Source: Paracoccus sp. (in: a-proteobacteria)
GTDB taxonomy: Bacteria > Pseudomonadota > Alphaproteobacteria > Rhodobacterales > Rhodobacteraceae
NCBI RefSeq assembly: GCF_030538755.1
Contig: NZ_JAUNTJ010000003.1
Location: 62,001 to 126,000 of the forward strand
Direction of reading: 5' to 3'
Length of the DNA stretch: 64,000 bases
Made by a program: the position numbers and the translations under genes. Under the pieces are notes generated by a model. The model was not told where the DNA came from. It made no database searches and saw only the letters and a program-made list of their open reading frames with translations. Positions 17,965-29,782 of this stretch are shown here, piece by piece (position 1 is the stretch's first letter; the number at the start of each line of letters is the position of its first letter).

Positions 17965-18594
17965 TCACTGTGGGCGCAGATTATCGACATAGTTATCCAG
18001 CGCCTGAAACAGCACGGCGTTGAAATCGCCGCCTTGATCGGCGTTTTCCGCCACAAAACGCGCCAGCGGGTTGAAATCGGCCACCCGCGCCAGACCGTAA
18101 ACAAAGCTGAAACCAGACAGCACGGTCAGGGCGGGGTCCACGCCGGGGCGCAGATGGCCCATGTCGCGGGCGCGGGTCAGGATCTTGTCCAGCAAACGGA
18201 ACAGCGCCAGAATCTGGCGCGTGATCTCGGGCCGGTCAGCAAGATGCAGCACCCGCGGATCGACCAGCAGCCGCAGTTGCTCTGGGTTTTCCAGCGCCCA
18301 ATCCAGAAAGCCACGCGCAAGGGCAAGCGCCTGTTCCAGCGGCTGATCCTGATCGGCCTGCACCAGCCAGCGCACGCAACTGTCGCTGATAAGCGTCAGT
18401 GTTTCCTGCACAACGGTCAGGGTCGGCGTTTCCAGATCAGGATAAAAATCCGCCAACATTGCCGGGCTGACCTGTAATTTCCCGGCCAGTTGTTCCAGCG
18501 TCGGCTGAACCATGCGCGTTTCTTCGAACAGGTTCAGCAAAGCAGCGCTCGCCCGGCTTTGAAAATGTCGGCTATCCATACCCGGCCCAGTCAT
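17965..18594 (-). CDS. TetR-like regulator 1 (divergent HTH)
   Basis: About 209 residues, all helical by composition. The N-terminal part (TLEQLAGKLQVSPAMLADFYPD) aligns with a TetR helix-turn-helix but lacks the usual G-V-S/T-x-x-x-L-Y-x-H-F recognition helix. The C-terminal part contains LARGFLDWALENPEQLRLL and GFSFVYGLARV, which have close counterparts in the upstream neighbour, so the two are paralogues. Start is uncertain between 18594 and 18579; neither has a strong ribosome site. An inverted repeat (GTGTTA-N9-TAACAC, 18605-18625) just upstream rules out the longer frame to 18675 if it is an operator. Ligand and targets are unknown; lipid-related genes are not adjacent. Confidence 0.7.
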   Translation of the reverse strand: MTGPGMDSRHFQSRASAALLNLFEETRMVQPTLEQLAGKLQVSPAMLADFYPDLETPTLTVVQETLTLISDSCVRWLVQADQDQPLEQALALARGFLDWALENPEQLRLLVDPRVLHLADRPEITRQILALFRLLDKILTRARDMGHLRPGVDPALTVLSGFSFVYGLARVADFNPLARFVAENADQGGDFNAVLFQALDNYVDNLRPQ

Positions 18595-18604
18595 GCGGCA
18601 GAAA

Positions 18605-18625
18605 GTGTTAACGGCAAGATAACAC
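18605..18625. promoter_or_regulatory. TetR-type operator candidate before TetR gene 1
   Basis: Perfect inverted repeat GTGTTA (18605-18610), nine-base spacer, TAACAC (18620-18625), ending ten bases before the likely start of TetR gene 1. The position and symmetry suit autoregulation by one of the two TetR-like proteins. Confidence 0.5.
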
Positions 18626-18678
18626 GGATTTGTGCGCATTAAACCGCCGTGCGACGATAACTTCACGTCACGCAAGCG

Positions 18679-19314
18679 TTATTGCGTTCCGGCTTTCTGC
18701 GACATCGCATCCAGATAGAGATCAAAGGATTTGCGCGCGATTTCCTGCGGGTCGGATTCGGGATTGACGGCCCATTCTTCGAAATGTCCGTCAATACTCA
18801 TCCGGGCAAGGCCATAGACCAGCGCGCGGCCGGTGACGGCCATGGTGTCCAGATCGGCGGTCGGGTTCAGCCTGCCCTGAGTTTGCGCCTCTTTTATGCT
18901 GCGATGCAGCAGGTCAAGGACCGAATCGTTCAGCCGTTTCAGCGCGGCCGAGTTGCTGATCGTGACCAGATTACGGTCGGCGGCCAGCAGGAATTCATGC
19001 GGGCGCTGCATCGCCCATTCCATGAACCCTTCGGCGATGGCGCGCAGGCGTTCCAGCGCGTCGCCGGTGTCGATGGCCACCGTCCGGCGCGAGATCGAAT
19101 CCAGCAGATGCGTGATCGCCATATCCGCCAGCACGTCGATCATCGCCTTTTCGTCTGGCACAATCTCTCGGGCGACCGATTCGGGCAGGCCCGCCTCGGT
19201 CGCGATCTGGGCCATGGTCAGCGGGGTGTGACGATGCTGGTCGATCAGCCGCTCTGCTGCTTCGATAAGTTCGCGAATGCGGCTGCCGCCCTGAGGGATT
19301 GTATTGTCAGACAT
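18679..19314 (-). CDS. TetR-like regulator 2 (divergent HTH)
   Basis: 211 residues. The HTH region is PLTMAQIATEAGLPESVAREI (about residues 31-51), again without the aromatic LYxHF helix of classical TetR proteins. A helical ligand domain carries LRAIAEGFMEWAMQRPHEFLL and GRALVYGLARMSIDG, matching TetR gene 1 in spacing and character. The arrangement (gene 2 upstream, gene 1 about 85 bases downstream, same strand) suggests tandem duplication and divergence. Family placement as TetR-like is reasonably safe from the overall pattern; the effector is not recognisable. Downstream of typA in the same direction, with 55 bases between. Confidence 0.78.
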   Translation of the reverse strand: MSDNTIPQGGSRIRELIEAAERLIDQHRHTPLTMAQIATEAGLPESVAREIVPDEKAMIDVLADMAITHLLDSISRRTVAIDTGDALERLRAIAEGFMEWAMQRPHEFLLAADRNLVTISNSAALKRLNDSVLDLLHRSIKEAQTQGRLNPTADLDTMAVTGRALVYGLARMSIDGHFEEWAVNPESDPQEIARKSFDLYLDAMSQKAGTQ

Positions 19315-19369
19315 ATCGTTAAGTTAGCAGAGTTTTTCCGCGCGATGAAACGGGATTCCGGCCAGTGGG

Positions 19370-21190
<1,821 letters not shown>

Positions 21191-21312
21191 GGGGCCGTTC
21201 TGTCAGGTTGCGCGTTACCGCCCCCCTATAACAGCCAGCACCGGATCGCCAGCAACAATCGTGGCGGCGACCCGGCATCCGGGGCGATGGACCGGGCCGC
21301 CAGCGTCTGTTC

Positions 21313-21387
21313 TCAGCGCAGGCCGAGGAACGACAGGATAAACAGCACAACCACAACGAGGCCGACGATATAGATGATCGAGTTCAT
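21313..21387 (-). CDS. 24-residue hydrophobic membrane peptide
   Basis: Very short reading frame encoding [20 protein letters not shown] followed by LGLR. It is a single membrane helix with a basic last residue. The ATG at 21387 is preceded by GGAAGGAAAGGCC, one of the best ribosome sites in the window, which argues for real translation. Tiny peptides of this type occur in alphaproteobacteria and are often unannotated; I cannot name a function. It sits between hyi and typA, same strand, with 122 bases before typA's start. Confidence 0.6.
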   Translation of the reverse strand: MNSIIYIVGLVVVVLFILSFLGLR

Positions 21388-21504
21388 GGCCTTTCCTTCC
21401 TTAATGTCTTCCCGGCGCTGCGTCATGCAGCGTCTTGACGGGTCTGAAGCGGTAACACACGGAACGCCATCCGGTTCCCGATTTTGTGAAGGGCCGGCGT
21501 CTTT

Positions 21505-22272
21505 TCAGACGTTTGCGGCCTTTTTCAGCCAGCCCAGCCCGGCTTCGGTCATGGTTTTCGGGGTATATTCGGCGCTGACCCAGCCGCGATAATCCGATCC
21601 ATCCACCGCCGCGAAGAACGCGGCATAGTCCAGCCCGCCGCCGTCAAGCGGCTCATTGCGGTCCGGCACCCCGGCGATCTGGATGTGGCGGATCAGCGGG
21701 CGATGCGCCGAAAATGCCGCCACCGCGTCGCCGGTGATAAGCTGCGCGTGATAGGCGTCGAATTGCAGCCCAAGGTTCGGCGCGCCCAGATCGGTGATGA
21801 TCCGCGCCGCCAGATCGTAATCCGACAGGAAATAGCCGGGCATCGCGGTCTGGCTGATCGGCTCGATGGTCAGGCTGGCGTGCGGGGCGCGGTTGGCGGC
21901 CCAGTCCAGATTGGCGCGGAAGGTGTCCAGCGCCTCATCGCCCTGGGCCTTGCCCGCCATGACGTGGATGTGGCGCGCGCTCAGCGCCTCGGCAAAGCGC
22001 AGGGCGCGGTCGAAATCGCGGCGAAAGCGGTCTTCCATCCCCGGCTGGGCGGCGAATCCGCGCGGCCCGCCCGCCCAGTTCGGCGGCGGGCAGTTCAGCA
22101 GCACGAAATCCAGTTCGTTCTGCCGCGCAGCGCGGGCCAGATCGCGCGGGGCCAGATCATAGGGAAACAGCATCTCGACACCCTGAAACCCGGCATCCCG
22201 CGCGGCGGCAAAGCGTGCCAGCACGGGCAATTCGGTGAACAGCATCGTCAGATTGGCGGCAAAACGCGGCAT
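21505..22272 (-). CDS. hyi: Hydroxypyruvate isomerase family TIM barrel protein
   Basis: 255-residue sugar-phosphate-isomerase/epimerase-like TIM barrel. It starts MPRFAANLTMLFTELPVLARF, which is the typical Hyi start. The metal-binding Glu and His residues are visible in TIEPISQ (Glu near residue 142), LQFDAYHAQ (Asp/His) and HIQIAGVPDRNEP, with the final glutamate in VSAEYTP. The family interconverts hydroxypyruvate and tartronate semialdehyde or related sugars in glyoxylate metabolism; close paralogues (OtnI, YgbM) act on acyclic sugars, so the exact substrate is open. The start shares one base with the DUF1285 stop (TAATG). Confidence 0.85.
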   Translation of the reverse strand: MPRFAANLTMLFTELPVLARFAAARDAGFQGVEMLFPYDLAPRDLARAARQNELDFVLLNCPPPNWAGGPRGFAAQPGMEDRFRRDFDRALRFAEALSARHIHVMAGKAQGDEALDTFRANLDWAANRAPHASLTIEPISQTAMPGYFLSDYDLAARIITDLGAPNLGLQFDAYHAQLITGDAVAAFSAHRPLIRHIQIAGVPDRNEPLDGGGLDYAAFFAAVDGSDYRGWVSAEYTPKTMTEAGLGWLKKAANV

Positions 22273-22814
22273 TACGGCTCCAATGGAAAGAAAGCTCCGG
22301 CCGAGGTGACGCCCATGCGCCCGTCCGGTCCGGGGGTGGCGGCATCGGCCAGCCGGTAAAAGGTCTTGCGGTCGATCAGCGCGACCATGCCGCCGCGCAC
22401 ATGCACATAGGGGCGCGGCTCGCCCCCGTGCGATTCGACGGTGATCGGATTGGCGGCATCCGCCACGACCTGATCGCCGACATTGGTGGTAAAGGTGATC
22501 GCGTCGCCAATATCGGCATCCGTGGCGACAAAGGGCGCGTCCACCACGCGGATGCCCACCTTTTCGACCGGAGTCACCAGATAATGCCGGTCGCCCTCGC
22601 GTTTCAGGATGGTGGAAAACAGCCGCACCATGGCCGGGCGGCCGATGGGGCTGCCTTCGTGCCACCATGTGCCGTCGGCGCGGATTTCCATGTCCATTTC
22701 GCCGCAATAGGGCGGATTCCACAGGTGAACCGGCGGCAGGCCGCCCTTGGCCGCCTTGCTTGCGGCGGCGGCAAGCCCTTCGGCGCTCACGCTTTTGTCA
22801 GGTTTATCGGCCAT
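22272..22814 (-). CDS. DUF1285 domain protein
   Basis: 180-residue protein of the DUF1285 family, widespread in proteobacteria with known structures but no assigned activity. Recognisable segments are PPVHLWNPPYCGEMDMEIRA, DGTWWHEGSPI, RPAMVRLFSTILKRE and the YLVTPVEKVGIRV strand pair. The start at 22814 (MADKPDK) is preferred because CCGGGA lies just before it; an ATG at 22838 adds eight residues. Coupled to hyi by a one-base overlap and divergent from the moxR operon, separated by 66 bases. No membrane segment or signal peptide is visible. Confidence 0.85.
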   Translation of the reverse strand: MADKPDKSVSAEGLAAAASKAAKGGLPPVHLWNPPYCGEMDMEIRADGTWWHEGSPIGRPAMVRLFSTILKREGDRHYLVTPVEKVGIRVVDAPFVATDADIGDAITFTTNVGDQVVADAANPITVESHGGEPRPYVHVRGGMVALIDRKTFYRLADAATPGPDGRMGVTSAGAFFPLEP

Positions 22815-22880
22815 TCCCGGTGGTTGTCCGTTCTGCAACTGTTATAGCTAGGGGTGATACGACAGCGGGAAGGGCTTGTC

Positions 22881-23884
<1,004 letters not shown>

Positions 23885-23888
<4 letters not shown>

Positions 23889-24745
23889 GCGTGAGCGCCG
23901 CCGATCTTCGTGCAAGGGCGGATGCCGCCTCGGCCCATCTGCCGCCGCTGATCCTGTCAGCGCAGCGGCTGGCGGCGCTGATCGCGCCCGGCGCGCATGG
24001 GCTGCGCCGCGCCGGTCCGGGCGAAGATTTCTGGCAATACCGCCCGGCGCAGCCCGGCGACACCGCCCGCAGCATCGACTGGCGCCGCTCGGCCCGGTCG
24101 GATGCCCGCTTTGTCCGTGACCGCGAGGCGCAGACGGCGCAGGCCGTGTCGCTGTGGGTTGCGGGCGGGCCGGGGATGGCGTGGTCGGGCGCGCCCGACC
24201 GGCCCACCAAACAGGCGCGGGCGCAGGTGCTGGCCCTGTCGCTGGCGCTGGTGCTGCTGCGCGGCGGCGAAAAGGTCGGGCTGGCGGGGGGCGATCCGGC
24301 GCGGGCCGGGCGCGCGCAGGGCGAGAGGCTGGCGCAGGAACTGCTGCTGCATCCCGCGACCGAGGCTCTGCCCGCCGAGGCCGCGCGCCCCGGTCAGCGG
24401 CTGGTGCTGATCGGCGATTTCCTGACCCCGGTGCAGCCGCTGCTGGATCTCATCGCCCGTGCCGCGGCCATGGGGCTGCGCGGCGTCGTGCTGCAAGTGC
24501 TGGACCCGGACGAGGAAACCTTTCCCTATGCCGGCTCGGTGCTGTTTCAGGCGCCGGGCGGGGCCGCGCGCCACGATACCCGCGATGCGGCGGGCCTGCG
24601 CGATGCCTATCTGGCGCGGCTGGCGCAGCGGCGGGCCGACATCCGCGCGGCCTGCGCAGCGGCGGGCTGGCGCTTTGGCACCCATGACACCGCTGCCGCA
24701 CCGGCACAGGCGCTGATGTGGCTGTATCAGATGCTGGAGGAGTGA
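23885..24745 (+). CDS. DUF58 domain protein
   Basis: 286-residue protein carrying a DUF58 core (FWQYRPAQPGDTARSIDWRRSARSDARFVRDRE, residues about 48-80), a von Willebrand-like fold partner of MoxR ATPases. The Asp-x-x-x-x-Ile-Asp-Trp-x-x-x-Ala pattern is the DUF58 hallmark. Unlike many relatives there is no N-terminal membrane hairpin, so it is probably cytosolic or peripheral. It starts on the moxR stop (ATGA at 23885-23888), so expression is coupled. Function is unproven in this family; association with MoxR is inferred from the operon and from characterised relatives. Confidence 0.9.
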
Positions 24746-24749
24746 TCGG

Positions 24750-27536
24750 GTGCTGATCCTTGGCCCGCTTGGCTTTGCCGCGCCGCTGATCCTGACCGCG
24801 CTGGTCGCCTTGCCTGCGCTGTGGCTGATCCTGCGCGCGCTGCCGCCATCACCCCGGCGGCAGGAATTTCCCGGCGCGGCGCTGCTGGCGGGGCTGACCG
24901 ACCGGCACCCGGTGGCGCGGCGCACGCCGTGGTGGCTGTTGCTGCTGCGGCTGCTGGCGGTGGCGGCGCTGATCGTCGCTTTTGCCGGGCCGGTGTGGCA
25001 ACCGCAGCCGCGCGACGCGCAAACCGGGCCGCTGCTGGTGGTGCTGGACGCCGGCTGGCCCGCTGCCCCCGACTGGCCGCAGCGGCAGGCCCGCGCCGAA
25101 CGCGCCCTGACCGAGGCCGCCGCCGCAGGCCGGCCCGTCGCGCTGCTGATCGCCGATGGCGCGGCGGCGGGGCAGGGGCCGCTGGCCTTTCAGACCGGCA
25201 GCGATCTGCTGCCCGCCTTGCGCGCGGCACGGCCTGCGGCCTGGACGACCGCTCTGCCGGATGATGCCGATGCGGCGCTGTCCGCCACGCCGCCGGGGCA
25301 GTTGGCGACGCTGTGGATCAGCGACGGGCTGGATCATCCGAACCGCGCCGCCTGGCTGGCCGCGCTGACGGCGCGCGGGCCGGTGACGGTGGTGCCGCCC
25401 GCCGCGCCGGTGCTGTCGCTGACGCTGGAGGGCGGTCAGACCCCCGCGCTGATACTGCACAGCCTGACCGCCGGTCAGGTGCCGCAGGTCGAGGCGATCG
25501 GCCCTGACCCGCAAGGCACCCTGCGCGCGCTGGCCCGGCTGAACCCCGGCGATCCGGTGGCTCAAGGGCAACAGGGGCAGGGGCAGGGGCAGCGCCGCGC
25601 CGTGGCCATCGACCTGCCGCCGGAATTGCGCAACCGCATCACCCGCTATCAGATCGAGGGCGTGGCCCATGCGGGTGCGGTGGTGCTGGCCGATGACCGG
25701 CTGCGGCGGCACAAGGTGGCGCTGGTCGGCGATGCCGCAGGCGCGGCCGAGGGGCAGGAACTGCTGTCGCCGATGCACTATCTGCGCCGGGCACTGATCC
25801 CCGTGGCCGATGTGATCGAGGGCGGGCTGGCCGATGTGCTGGACGCCGCGCCCGATGTGATCGTGCTGGCCGATCAGGTCGGCCTGCCCGAAACCGGGCG
25901 GCTGGCGGAATGGGTGCAGGCGGGCGGGCTGCTGATCCGCTTTGCCGGGCCGCGCATGGCCGCCAGTGACCGGCTGGATGCCGAACCTCTGCTGCCCGTC
26001 GCGCTGCGCCCCGGCGGGCGCGATGTGGGTGGTGCGCTGTCATGGGGCGATCCGCGCGCCGTCGCGCCCTTTGCCGCCCAAGGGCTGTTCGCCGGGCTGA
26101 CCCCGCCTGCCGAAGTCACCGTGCGCGCGCAACTGATCGCGCAGCCCTCGCCGGATCTGTCGTCGCGCACGATTGCGGCGCTGGTGGACGGCACCCCGCT
26201 GATAACCCGCATGGCCGAGGGGCAGGGGCAGGTGGTGCTGTTCCACGTCACCGCGAATGCGGAATGGTCGAACCTGCCGCTGTCGGGGCTGTTCGTGCAG
26301 ATGCTGGATCGGCTGATCGGTTCGGCACGGGCCGCGCCCGGCGATGCGCCTGCGGCGGAGACGGCGGATTACTTGGTGCCGCAGGTGCTGCTGGACGGCT
26401 GGGGCCGCGCCAGCCCCGCCGCCGATCCGGTGCCGGTCGCGGCGCAGGATTTCGCGCGCGGGCCGGGGCCGGGGCAACCGGCGGGCATCTATGCGGCGGG
26501 CGAGCGCCGCGCGGCGCTGAACGCGGGCACGGCGCTGACCCCGGCGCTGTGGGATGGCGCGGCGATCGAGGATGCGGCGGCGCAATCGGGCCGCGCGCTG
26601 GCCGCGCCGCTGATCGCGCTGGCGGTGCTGCTGATGGTACTGGATGCGCTGGCCACCGCCGCGCTGTCGCGCCGCCGCCGTTCCGCCGCGACAACCACGG
26701 CGGCGGCGGCTGCGCTGCTGATGCTGCTGGCCGCATGGCCCGCCCCCCGCGCCATGGCGCAAGAGGTGCCGCCCGAAACCGCCCGCGCCGCCGATGAGGT
26801 CGCGCTGGCCTATGTGCTGACCGGGGACGAGGCCGTGGACGAGACCTCTTATCAGGGGCTGACCGGGCTGTCGCGCGTTCTGTCGCTGCGCACCTCGGTC
26901 GAGCCGGGCGCGCCGGTCGGCATTGATCTGGACAGCGACGATCTGTCGGTGCTGACCTTTCTTTACTGGCCGGTGACGGCTGGTCAGCCCGCGCCATCGC
27001 CCATGGCCTATTTGCGGCTGAACCACTTTCTGCGATCGGGCGGGATGATCCTGTTCGACACCCGCGACGGCGATGTGACTGGCGTGGGCGGGCCGGATGG
27101 CCGGGCCGATCTGGCCTCGTTGGCGGCGCCGCTGGATGTGCCGCCGCTGGCCCCGATCCCCGAAGATCATGTGCTGACCCGCAGCTTTTACCTGCTGCAA
27201 GGCTTTCCGGGCCGCTGGCAGGGCGCGCCGGTCTGGGCCGAAGCCCCGCCAGCCGGGGCCGAGGCGGATGAGGGGATGCCGTTCCGCAACCTGAACGACG
27301 GCGTGTCGCCGGTCATCATCGGCGGAAACTCCTGGGCCGAGGCATGGGCGCTGGACGATGAGGGGATGCCGGTGTTCCCCGTGGGGCGCGGCTATGAGGG
27401 CGAGCGTCAGCGCGAGATGGCCTTTCGGTTCGGCGTCAATCTGGTGATGTATGTGCTGACCGGCAATTACAAATCCGATCAGGTCCATGTTCCGGCCCTG
27501 CTGGACCGCCTGCGCATCGAGGAGATGCAGCGATGA
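24750..27536 (+). CDS. BatA-type membrane protein with C-terminal DUF4159 domain
   Basis: 928 residues. The N-terminus has the double-membrane-segment BatA motif (LGFAAPLILTALVALPALWL, helix, short RR-rich loop, second helix near residue 70). The large middle part resembles a von Willebrand/glutamine-amidotransferase-like extracytoplasmic region. Further membrane segments lie near residues 625-645 and 655-672. From about residue 690 a DUF4159 domain runs to the end, with YWPVTAG, RLNHFLRSGGMILFDTRDG and the DHVLTRSFYLLQGFPGRW core. GTG start at 24750 follows GGAGGAG. Encoded four bases after DUF58 and overlapping the next gene. Likely an inner-membrane partner of the MoxR/DUF58 pair; the biochemical role is unknown. 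Confidence 0.85.
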   Translation: MLILGPLGFAAPLILTALVALPALWLILRALPPSPRRQEFPGAALLAGLTDRHPVARRTPWWLLLLRLLAVAALIVAFAGPVWQPQPRDAQTGPLLVVLDAGWPAAPDWPQRQARAERALTEAAAAGRPVALLIADGAAAGQGPLAFQTGSDLLPALRAARPAAWTTALPDDADAALSATPPGQLATLWISDGLDHPNRAAWLAALTARGPVTVVPPAAPVLSLTLEGGQTPALILHSLTAGQVPQVEAIGPDPQGTLRALARLNPGDPVAQGQQGQGQGQRRAVAIDLPPELRNRITRYQIEGVAHAGAVVLADDRLRRHKVALVGDAAGAAEGQELLSPMHYLRRALIPVADVIEGGLADVLDAAPDVIVLADQVGLPETGRLAEWVQAGGLLIRFAGPRMAASDRLDAEPLLPVALRPGGRDVGGALSWGDPRAVAPFAAQGLFAGLTPPAEVTVRAQLIAQPSPDLSSRTIAALVDGTPLITRMAEGQGQVVLFHVTANAEWSNLPLSGLFVQMLDRLIGSARAAPGDAPAAETADYLVPQVLLDGWGRASPAADPVPVAAQDFARGPGPGQPAGIYAAGERRAALNAGTALTPALWDGAAIEDAAAQSGRALAAPLIALAVLLMVLDALATAALSRRRRSAATTTAAAAALLMLLAAWPAPRAMAQEVPPETARAADEVALAYVLTGDEAVDETSYQGLTGLSRVLSLRTSVEPGAPVGIDLDSDDLSVLTFLYWPVTAGQPAPSPMAYLRLNHFLRSGGMILFDTRDGDVTGVGGPDGRADLASLAAPLDVPPLAPIPEDHVLTRSFYLLQGFPGRWQGAPVWAEAPPAGAEADEGMPFRNLNDGVSPVIIGGNSWAEAWALDDEGMPVFPVGRGYEGERQREMAFRFGVNLVMYVLTGNYKSDQVHVPALLDRLRIEEMQR

Positions 27537-29623
27537 CCGCCCTGCGTTTCGACCCTGCCCTGCCATGGTGGCTGATCGCCGCGCTGGCGGCGCTTGCGCT
27601 GTTGGCGGCGGGGTTTGCGCTGTGGCGCGGCTTGCGCGGCTGGGGCTGGCGCGCGCTGGCCGGGCTGGCGGCGGCGGCGGCCTTGGCCGGGCCTGCGCTG
27701 GAAATCGGCACCCGCGCAGGGCTGAGCGACATCGTGATCCTGCTGGATGACCGCAGCGCCAGCCAGTCGCTGCCGGGGCGTGCGGCGCAGACCGATGCCG
27801 CCATCGAGGCGCTTGGCCGTCAGATCGCCGCGCTGCCCGATACGGAACTGCGCCGGGTGACGGTGGGCGATGACGGCGACGGCAGTCTGATCGGCACCGC
27901 GCTGACCCGCGCCATCGCGGCTGAACCGGAATCGCGCCTGGCCGGGGTGATCGCGGTGACGGACGGGCAGGCGCATGACGCCGCCATGATCCCGTCCGAT
28001 GCGCCCGCGCCCGTGCATCTGCTGCTGACTGGCAACCCCGGCGATTGGGACCGGCGGCTGGTCATCGACGAGGCCCCGGCCTTTGGCCTGATCGGCGAAC
28101 CCGCCACCATCCGCCTGCGGATCGAGGATCAGGGCGCCGTCCCCGCCGATGTGACGGCCCAGCCAGCGACACTGCGGATCAGCCTTGATGGCGGGGAAGA
28201 ACAGGTCTTTGCCGTGCCGGTCGGCGCGCCGCTGGATCTGCCGGTCGTGCCTGCTCATGCCGGGCAAAACGTGGTTCAGATCGGCATCGACCCGCCCGAG
28301 GGGCAAGAGCTGACGGCGCTGAACAACTCGGCCGTGCTGTCGATCACCGGGGTGCGTGACCGGCTGCGGGTGCTGCTGGTGTCGGGGCAGCCTCATGCCG
28401 GGGAACGGACATGGCGTAACCTGCTGAAATCGGATGCGGGGGTGGACCTGATCCATTTCACCATCCTGCGCCCGCCGGATAAATTCGACGGAGTGCCGGT
28501 GGATGAACTGGCGCTGATCGCCTTTCCGACGCAGGAACTGTTCATGCAGCGGATCGACGATTTCGACCTGATTATCTTTGATCGCTATCGGGTGCAGGGC
28601 ATTCTGCCCGCCGATTATTACGAAAACATCGCCCGCTATGTGGAACAGGGCGGCGCGATTCTGGTCGCCGCCGGGCCAGAGATGGCGGGCGTCGAAAGCC
28701 TGAACCTGTCGCCGCTGGGCCGTATCCTGCCCGCGCGGCCCACCGGGCGGGTGATCGACGCGCCTTTCCTGCCGCGCCTGACGGATGAGGGCGCGCGCCA
28801 TCCGGTCACATCGGGCCTGCCGGGCGCGGTCGGCCCGGAGGATGCGCCTGCCGATCCATGGGGCCGCTGGCTGCGCATGGCCGATACCATCGTGTCGCGC
28901 GGGGTGGTGGCGATGACCGGCGCGGATGATCGCCCGCTGCTGGTCCTCGACCGTGTGGGGCAGGGGCGGGTGGCGCAGATGACCAGCGATCAGGTCTGGC
29001 TGTGGGGGCGCGGCTTTGAGGGCGGCGGTCCGCAACTGGAACTGCTGCGCCGCATCGCCCATTGGTCGATGCAGGAACCCGAACTGGACGAGGAAACCCT
29101 GCTGGCCGATGTCGGCACCGACCTGCGGGTGCGGCTGACCCGGCGTACGATGCAGGACACCGCCGGGCCGCTGCGCATCATCGGGCCAGAGGGGCTTGCG
29201 CTGGACCTGCCGCTGACGCCCGCCGGGCCGGGGCGCTTTGTGGCCGATTGGGTCGCGCCGGGGCCGGGGCTGTATCGGCTGGCTGACGGCGATCTGACGC
29301 GGGTGCTGGCGCTTGGCCCCGCCGCGCCGCGCGAGTTCGAACAGACGGTCGCCAGCGAGGCTTTGCTTGGCCCCCTGGCGCAGACCAGTGGCGGGGCGGT
29401 GATGCACCTGTCGGATGGCGTGCCCGATCTGCGAACCGTGCGCGCCGGGCGGCAGGCCTTTGGCGAAACCGCGCTTGGCCGCTGGATCGCCCTGACCCCG
29501 CGCGAGGCGGCAACGGTGACGGGCCTTGCCCGCCGGCCCCTGCTGCCCGGCTGGGTCTGGCTGGGGCTGATCGCTGGTCTGCTGATCGTCGGCTGGTTGG
29601 TTGAGGCGCGGCGGCGGGGCTGA
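27533..29623 (+). CDS. Membrane protein with amidotransferase-like (ThuA-type) domain, MoxR operon
   Basis: 696 residues. Two membrane segments lie at about residues 11-29 and 38-54, and a C-terminal one at about residues 669-688, before a basic end. Between them lies a large periplasmic region: a von Willebrand-like stretch (DIVILLDDRSASQSLPG), a beta-rich region, then a Rossmann/glutamine-amidotransferase-like domain (RLRVLLVSGQPHAGERTWRNLL; FDLIIFDRYRVQGILPADYYENIARYVEQGG) as found in the last gene of these operons. No Cys nucleophile is seen, so it is probably not a hydrolase. Overlaps the BatA/DUF4159 gene by ATGA. Function unknown; topology suggests a periplasmic sensor or scaffold for the MoxR system. 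Confidence 0.75.
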   Translation: MTALRFDPALPWWLIAALAALALLAAGFALWRGLRGWGWRALAGLAAAAALAGPALEIGTRAGLSDIVILLDDRSASQSLPGRAAQTDAAIEALGRQIAALPDTELRRVTVGDDGDGSLIGTALTRAIAAEPESRLAGVIAVTDGQAHDAAMIPSDAPAPVHLLLTGNPGDWDRRLVIDEAPAFGLIGEPATIRLRIEDQGAVPADVTAQPATLRISLDGGEEQVFAVPVGAPLDLPVVPAHAGQNVVQIGIDPPEGQELTALNNSAVLSITGVRDRLRVLLVSGQPHAGERTWRNLLKSDAGVDLIHFTILRPPDKFDGVPVDELALIAFPTQELFMQRIDDFDLIIFDRYRVQGILPADYYENIARYVEQGGAILVAAGPEMAGVESLNLSPLGRILPARPTGRVIDAPFLPRLTDEGARHPVTSGLPGAVGPEDAPADPWGRWLRMADTIVSRGVVAMTGADDRPLLVLDRVGQGRVAQMTSDQVWLWGRGFEGGGPQLELLRRIAHWSMQEPELDEETLLADVGTDLRVRLTRRTMQDTAGPLRIIGPEGLALDLPLTPAGPGRFVADWVAPGPGLYRLADGDLTRVLALGPAAPREFEQTVASEALLGPLAQTSGGAVMHLSDGVPDLRTVRAGRQAFGETALGRWIALTPREAATVTGLARRPLLPGWVWLGLIAGLLIVGWLVEARRRG

Positions 29624-29644
29624 CGGATCGTGTAGCGCCCAAAG

Positions 29645-29700
29645 CCGGGGGCGCTTCGCCCCCCGGACCCCCAGAGGATATTTAGGGACCAAAGATGGGC
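29645..29700 (+). repeat. Dispersed repeat family B, copy 1
   Basis: A GC-rich hairpin (CCGGGGGCG, CTT loop, CGCCCCCCGG at 29645-29666) followed by ACCCCC, AGAGGATATTTA and GACCAAAGATGGGC. A reversed copy lies at 50631-50678. It sits between the MoxR operon and fabZ; the hairpin may also end the upstream transcript. Confidence 0.7.
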
Positions 29701-29782
29701 TGCCGTCCGGTTCTGGATTACGCAACCTTGTCAACCCGACCTTTGGTTTGCTAGTCGGTTGGAAACGCGCGAAGGACGGATC

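Noticed and set aside
21498..21511. CGTCT-TTTC-AGACG hairpin at the hyi stop
   Set aside because: Only five base pairs, overlaps the stop codon and lacks a T-run; too weak to call a terminator.
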